This document shows, in pieces, positions 59,508-64,000 of a DNA stretch of 64,000 nucleotides. Each line of letters begins with the position of its first letter. The first letter of the stretch is position 1. The notes below the pieces were generated by a model. It was not told where the DNA came from, ran no database searches, and saw nothing but the letters and a program-made list of their open reading frames with translations. Made by a program: the position numbers and the translations under genes. The stretch comes from a bacterium (GTDB taxonomy: Bacteria > Bacillota_I > Bacilli_A > RF39 > UBA660): assembly GCA_004563275.1 (NCBI GenBank), contig SFSZ01000006.1:7097-71096 (forward strand), written 5' to 3'.

Positions 59508-61907
59508 ATGAAAGAATATCCAGAATTTTTAAGTGAAGAACAAACAATAAAATATTTACAAGATATAAAAGAAGGTAAAAAAAGAGCTAAAAATACTTTA
59601 GCAAAACATAATTTTAAATTAATAGATCAAATTATTAAGGATAACTTTAATAATACACCATACACTTATAATGTCATCTTTTCTTTAGGTTTAACAGGTT
59701 TAAGTACTGCAATCGACACATATGATAAAGAGAAAGGTTCATTTACTTCATATGCATCAGAATGTATTATTGTAAATATAAATGATTTCTTAAAAAAGTT
59801 TCCTCAAACATCTCTAAAAGCAGAAGGCCAAAGATTTGCCCAAACTGTTATTAAAGAATTAAATCTAAATGTAACCCCTGATCAATCGCCTAGATTAACA
59901 AACTACATAATTGATCAATTCGAATTAAATTCAAGTAAACAGACTAAAGAAATATTAAAATTAAGATATGGTTTTTATAAAAGACCATATCTTGAATATC
60001 AAATAGCTGAAAAATTAAAAATAGAAATCTCTGAAGTTATTGCAGTTGTTATGAAATATAAATCTCAAATCATAAAATATGCTGCTAGATTAGAAATATC
60101 ACCACAAGCAATTAAAAACGAAACATTAAGAGAAAAAGATGTTTCAAAAAATATTGCATCAACCATTACGTCAACTAAAAATAATATAATAACAGAGCCA
60201 ACAACAATATATGAACATGCTGCTCAATTAGGTTATTCCAGAAAAGATACTGATATCCTTTTAGATCAATGTAACGATGGTAAAATCAATTTAATCAAAA
60301 GATTATATGGTGAAGACTTCTGTACCCTTCAATCAGTTTCATCTAGTGAAAAATCTTATCTTAAATCCGAAATACGTAAAATATTTGTTTTCAAAATGAC
60401 TGGTAAAGAAAAATACCAACCTAGAATTAAATCCTTAGAAGAACGTTTATCATTTGCAACTTATGAACAAATCAAAGCTTATGTTGAAACCCTTCCATTA
60501 AAACAAAGAAAATTAATTTATGAAAAGTTCGGTAAAAACCTAAGAAAACAAAATAGATTAGATAAACAATCTGAACAAGCCATCTATAGTATAGTAGCTA
60601 AAATGGTAAAAAGTTTTGATAAAGAAAAAGGTGAATTCAAACATCGCGAACCAAAGGTTGAAACCTTATATTCATTCTTAGGATTTTTCGGTATAACTGA
60701 AGCAGAAATTGATCGCAAATATCCATATCTTTCAAAAGATCTTCAAAATCAAATTAAAAAATTATATGGTGAAGATTTCTGCACTTTACAAAGTATGAAT
60801 CGTAACTATCAAGTTAGTATTCGTGCGGCAATTAAAGATGCATATGGAATAGATCCTCAAACTGGTAAAAGAAAAACTACTCCTTATAAAACATTACTAG
60901 AACGTTTACCAGAAACAACTCTTGATATTGTCAATGAAATTATTAGTACCTATTCAAAAGAGTGTCAAGATTTACTTCATCAAAAATTTGGTGAAGATCT
61001 AACCGAATGGAATCGTTTAGACTATATCGATGAATCTAGAATAAATAATTTTCTTAGTAGGATAAAAAAAGATTTAGCAAAGCGTGAAGCTAAAAAAGAA
61101 GTAGAACCACCAAAACCTAAAAGAAGTAAACCAGCTGTCTCATTTGAATTATATCTAAGAAGAAAAGGTATACCTACTGAAGAAGTAATGAAAAGATATA
61201 ATGATTTAAAACCAAAAGAAAAAGAAATAATCAAAACATTATTTGGTGAAGATTTATCAAGATATGACATAAGAAATGCCGATGAAAAAACTAAACATCA
61301 ATTTTATTACATTGTTAATAAAATGAAAAATGGCAGTAAACTACCAGAACCAAATGAATCTATTTATGTAACATTTAATAGTTTCACTAAAGAAGAAATT
61401 GATAAAGCCTTATTATCATTAGCACCAGAAACAAGAGAATTAGTTTATGCTTATCATGGTTACGATTTAGAAAATCCAGTTTATGTTAAATTACCAAATA
61501 CCATGAAGAAAACAGTCATAAATATCATTTATCCAAGAATAAGTTCTTTACTTCAAAATCCTGAACTAGTTAAAAAACCAGAAGAAAAAAAATTAGATTT
61601 AAATGAATTACTTAATTTAGCTCAAGTTCTAGCTGCCAAGAATTTAAATAATACATTTACTAATAAAGAACTAATAATCTTTGCATTAAGAGTAGGTATA
61701 GTAGAAGATGGTCCTTATTGTATAGAAAAAAAATGTTTATTCTTTGACCTTACCGCAGAGCAAATTCAAACTATAACTCAAAAAGTTATGTCAAAATTTA
61801 AAGATAACTTTGACGAAATATATGACCTAATCATGTCATCACTATATAAATCACAAATTAAAGAATTAAAAGGAAATCAAATTAAACCAATAAGCAGAGA
61901 GGAATAA
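59508..61907 (+). CDS. sigma-70-related protein with tandem helical repeats, 799 aa
   Basis: Residues about 1-105 resemble sigma region 2: VIFSLGLTGLSTAIDTYDKEKGSFTSYASECI, though the promoter -10-melting W-W-I-R-Q-A-I part is missing. Residues about 140-195 have a region-4-like helix-turn-helix (LRYGFYKRPYLEYQIAEKL). From residue 230 to 740 a repeated helical unit ends in (Y/F)-G-x-(D/N)-(L/F)-x(3-6) (YGEDFCTLQS, FGKNLRKQ, FGEDLTEWN, FGEDLSRYD, HGYDLENP), at least five copies separated by Pro/Lys linkers. This is like a degenerate sigma domain stitched to a repeat protein. It overlaps no gene and is 4 bases upstream of a true sigma factor. It may be a sigma-like partner or regulator; function is inferred. 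Confidence 0.75.
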   Translation: MKEYPEFLSEEQTIKYLQDIKEGKKRAKNTLAKHNFKLIDQIIKDNFNNTPYTYNVIFSLGLTGLSTAIDTYDKEKGSFTSYASECIIVNINDFLKKFPQTSLKAEGQRFAQTVIKELNLNVTPDQSPRLTNYIIDQFELNSSKQTKEILKLRYGFYKRPYLEYQIAEKLKIEISEVIAVVMKYKSQIIKYAARLEISPQAIKNETLREKDVSKNIASTITSTKNNIITEPTTIYEHAAQLGYSRKDTDILLDQCNDGKINLIKRLYGEDFCTLQSVSSSEKSYLKSEIRKIFVFKMTGKEKYQPRIKSLEERLSFATYEQIKAYVETLPLKQRKLIYEKFGKNLRKQNRLDKQSEQAIYSIVAKMVKSFDKEKGEFKHREPKVETLYSFLGFFGITEAEIDRKYPYLSKDLQNQIKKLYGEDFCTLQSMNRNYQVSIRAAIKDAYGIDPQTGKRKTTPYKTLLERLPETTLDIVNEIISTYSKECQDLLHQKFGEDLTEWNRLDYIDESRINNFLSRIKKDLAKREAKKEVEPPKPKRSKPAVSFELYLRRKGIPTEEVMKRYNDLKPKEKEIIKTLFGEDLSRYDIRNADEKTKHQFYYIVNKMKNGSKLPEPNESIYVTFNSFTKEEIDKALLSLAPETRELVYAYHGYDLENPVYVKLPNTMKKTVINIIYPRISSLLQNPELVKKPEEKKLDLNELLNLAQVLAAKNLNNTFTNKELIIFALRVGIVEDGPYCIEKKCLFFDLTAEQIQTITQKVMSKFKDNFDEIYDLIMSSLYKSQIKELKGNQIKPISREE

Positions 61908-61911
61908 TAAT

Positions 61912-63909
61912 ATGGAACAAATCAAATCAATTATCAAAAAGTATATAAAAGATAACATTAAAGTAAGTTCTAGACCAAGTGAAAACTTAAAAAGTCTAAC
62001 TGAAATCACAAATTATTTTTCTGATTTATTAAGAAGTACTCAGGATAATATTACTTATGAATTAATCGATGAAATTCTTTTAGAAAACGATGTAGTAAAT
62101 ACTTTACTAACATCTATTATGAATAAATACTTACCATACATCGAAGAAAACTCTTTAGAAGAATTATTTACCGATGAGATAACATGCCAAGTAGTTGAAA
62201 TTTATTGTGATAAAAATAATATTGATATCAACAAGTTAGATTTATCTGAAAGTACTTTTCAAAGTGTTGAAGGCTATGTTGGTGAATCTCAAACTATGTT
62301 TTTTAATGAAATTAGACAGTATCGTCTATTAACTCCTGAAGAGACTAGAGACTTAATTATAAAAGCTCAAAACGGAAATATGACTGCTCGTGATGACTTA
62401 ATCAATCATAATATTAGATTAATTATCTATATAGCAAAAAAATTCAATTTGCCAAATAATCAAATAACTATCAGTGATTTAATACAAGAAGGAGTTTTTG
62501 GCTTAAGTAAAGCTATTGAAAAATTTGACATTAATAAAGGATATATGTTTTCAACTTATGCAACATGGTGGATTAAACAAGCAATTAAAAAGTTTTTAAG
62601 TTCATCATCAACAACTATTAGATATTCAAAAAATGTTAGAAGAAATTTTCGTAAATTAGATAGAGCTACAAAAATAATTCTAGATGAAACCGGACATAAT
62701 CCAAGTATTTCTGAACTGGCAAAAGTATCAGGTTTAACTGAAACCCAAATTAAAGATTTAGAAACTATAGCTAGAGCAGATATTAGTCTAGATTCACCAG
62801 TAACGTCAAAAGATTCTGAAAGTAAATTATCAGATTTTATTGCCGATGAAGCTCCCGCAATAGAAGAAGAAATTATAAATGAAGATTTTAAAGAAGCTAT
62901 TATTACAGCTTTATTTAATACAAAAATGCCAGAAAGAGAAAGACAAATCATTATTCATCGTTTTGGTCTTCTTGGACATCGTAAGAAAACTTTAGTTGAA
63001 GTAGGTAAAATGTTTAATGTGACTCGTGAAAGAATTAGACAACAAGAAGTTAAAGCCCTACGTCGACTAAAAAATAATAGTGCCTTTAAAGCCTTAAAAA
63101 ATGTTAATGAAGGAAATATAGAAGAATATGATCCAATCTTATTTAATCGTTTAATAAGAACATGTCGTTTAACTAAATATTTTCCTGCATATTCAAAATC
63201 AGAATTAACTTTAGCGATTGAACATCTAGATAAAGCTAGTCAAGACTTAATTAAAAAATATTATAATGAAGAATATATATTTAAAAAAGAAAATTTCATT
63301 ACTGAAGCAGATCAACATCATCTATCAAGATTGATATATAGGGTATTACCAAGGGCTTTAAGACAATTAAGAGTTACTTCGGATCAAGCATCCAAAAAAG
63401 AATCAACTGGATTATTCCAAGAAATGTCAGACATTCCCCAACATCTAGTAGTAAATGCTATATTTACATTTCTTCCATCTGAAGATAAATCCTTATTAAA
63501 AAAAGCCTATGGTCCTAAATTTAATGAAGACCATCTTGAAGATTTACTTCCTATTGAAAAAGAAATGTTAAAAACTATTATTCCTTATGTTAAAAGTGAA
63601 GCTTTAACAATGTATAATTCTAAATCAAAAAAGCAATACACTAGACAAGACATACCTATGTTAGAATTAACAAAGCTTCCTTCATTCTCAAAATTAAATT
63701 CAATTATTGGTACCGAGTTAATGATTCTTCTTACCTTAAAAATTTTAAATAATGAAGATTTGTTTAAAGGTGATGACCAAGGCTTTACAGAAGAAGAAAA
63801 AACATTAATTCTAGCTAATAAAGATTTAGTTGCAGACTTTATTATTGAATTTCAAGAATTAATTCCTAAAATTAAACAAAACAAACCTAAAAGCATCAAT
63901 TTGAAGTGA
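61912..63909 (+). CDS. sigma-70 family RNA polymerase sigma factor with long C-terminal extension, 665 aa
   Basis: Residues about 125-400 are a sigma-70: region 1.2 (FNEIRQYRLLTPEET), regions 2.1-2.4 (NHNIRLIIYIAKKF, DLIQEGVFGLSKAIEKFDINKGYMFSTYATWWIKQAI), region 3 and region 4.2 (TLVEVGKMFNVTRERIRQQEVKALRRLKN), all as in primary/RpoD-like factors. The N-terminal ~120 residues replace region 1.1. The last ~265 residues after region 4 are an extra helical domain with a YYNEEYIFKKEN segment resembling the repeats of the preceding gene. It probably directs RNA polymerase to a gene set; whether it is the main sigma factor cannot be told. The GAGGA site is before ATG 61912. Confidence 0.88.
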   Translation: MEQIKSIIKKYIKDNIKVSSRPSENLKSLTEITNYFSDLLRSTQDNITYELIDEILLENDVVNTLLTSIMNKYLPYIEENSLEELFTDEITCQVVEIYCDKNNIDINKLDLSESTFQSVEGYVGESQTMFFNEIRQYRLLTPEETRDLIIKAQNGNMTARDDLINHNIRLIIYIAKKFNLPNNQITISDLIQEGVFGLSKAIEKFDINKGYMFSTYATWWIKQAIKKFLSSSSTTIRYSKNVRRNFRKLDRATKIILDETGHNPSISELAKVSGLTETQIKDLETIARADISLDSPVTSKDSESKLSDFIADEAPAIEEEIINEDFKEAIITALFNTKMPERERQIIIHRFGLLGHRKKTLVEVGKMFNVTRERIRQQEVKALRRLKNNSAFKALKNVNEGNIEEYDPILFNRLIRTCRLTKYFPAYSKSELTLAIEHLDKASQDLIKKYYNEEYIFKKENFITEADQHHLSRLIYRVLPRALRQLRVTSDQASKKESTGLFQEMSDIPQHLVVNAIFTFLPSEDKSLLKKAYGPKFNEDHLEDLLPIEKEMLKTIIPYVKSEALTMYNSKSKKQYTRQDIPMLELTKLPSFSKLNSIIGTELMILLTLKILNNEDLFKGDDQGFTEEEKTLILANKDLVADFIIEFQELIPKIKQNKPKSINLK

Positions 63910-63924
63910 ACCCCAAATAGTTCA
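63906..63924 (+). other. short hairpin overlapping the sigma-gene stop
   Basis: GTGAAC / GTTCAC can form a 6-bp stem around an eight-base CCCAAATA-type loop. No T tract follows, so it is not a terminator by itself; it may be a processing or mRNA-stabilising element. Confidence 0.3.
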
Positions 63925-63936
63925 CAATAAAGAAAG

Positions 63937-63967
63937 ACAACTCAAGATTAATTCTTGGGTTGTTTTG
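63937..63967 (+). terminator. rho-independent terminator of the sigma operon
   Basis: An 11-bp stem ACAACTCAAGA / TCTTGGGTTGT (one G-T pair) with a 5-base loop and T run. A TGTTATAA-type -10 sequence follows near the window end. Confidence 0.8.
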
Positions 63968-64000
63968 ACTTTAATCTATCTGTGTTATAAAATAATATCC

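Noticed and set aside
1..64000. Alternative genetic code with TGA read as Trp
   Set aside because: Genes end in TGA (for example 36151-36153, 63907-63909), TGG is the Trp codon in valS and others, and no gene needs TGA as a sense codon; the frameshift gene is not repaired by it either.

Overview
The window is an AT-rich chromosomal segment with dense, short-spaced genes. Most starts are preceded by AGGAGG-type ribosome binding sites, genes end in U-tract hairpin terminators, and the standard bacterial code is used: TGG is the Trp codon and several genes end in TGA. Single-membrane features (SipW-type signal peptidases, a sortase, a D,D-carboxypeptidase, a valine T-box) and the style of the proteins point to an uncultured low-GC Firmicute, probably a gut Bacilli/Erysipelotrichia or RF39-like lineage. 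This placement is inference; no rRNA gene is present to test it.

Layout. 1-7.6 kb: the end of gap, hypothetical genes including a diverged tandem pair, a RecD2-type helicase, an AI-2E-family permease, a transglutaminase-like protein and rpsT. 7.7-17.1 kb: a large secreted protein, a block of unrecognised coiled-coil and acidic proteins, a lipoprotein, a DacA-type carboxypeptidase, an isoprenylcysteine-methyltransferase-like protein and a DUF2974 hydrolase. 17.2-25.8 kb: the most striking locus, a probable undescribed peptide natural-product (RiPP-like) operon. It has a 29-residue peptide ending in Cys-Cys-Val-His-Arg-Ser, an internal terminator, a PEP-synthase/Rph-like phosphotransferase, a radical SAM/SPASM enzyme, a ThiF/MccB-like adenylating enzyme, a solute-binding-fold protein with no signal peptide, a PLP aminotransferase-fold enzyme and an ABC-F ATPase. 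25.9-29.0 kb: a DUF4358-MBOAT-DHHW module, probably for surface-polymer O-acylation.

29.0-50.7 kb: a large surface-fibre-like locus. It holds three signal-peptidase-I genes (one lacking catalytic residues), several short TasA/camelysin-like proteins with a hydrophobic N-terminus, a frameshifted gene, a membrane-anchored McrB-like AAA+ ATPase paired with a DUF2357-like protein, a probable major secreted subunit, and a 2863-residue protein with about 30 Gly-Gly-Asn repeats and an embedded carbohydrate-binding-like domain. 50.7-64.0 kb: rpsB (with a Rho_N/SAP-like tail) and tsf, a membrane thioredoxin-like protein, an atypical class-B-like sortase abutting the remnant of a cell-wall-anchored protein, an orphan PilB/GspE ATPase, a valine T-box controlling an HD-domain gene and valS, and a pair of unusual sigma-70-related genes.

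Many genes follow a terminator whose U-tract runs almost directly into an extended -10 promoter; at two genes the predicted transcript would have almost no leader. No tRNA, rRNA, CRISPR array, insertion sequence or phage gene was recognised.
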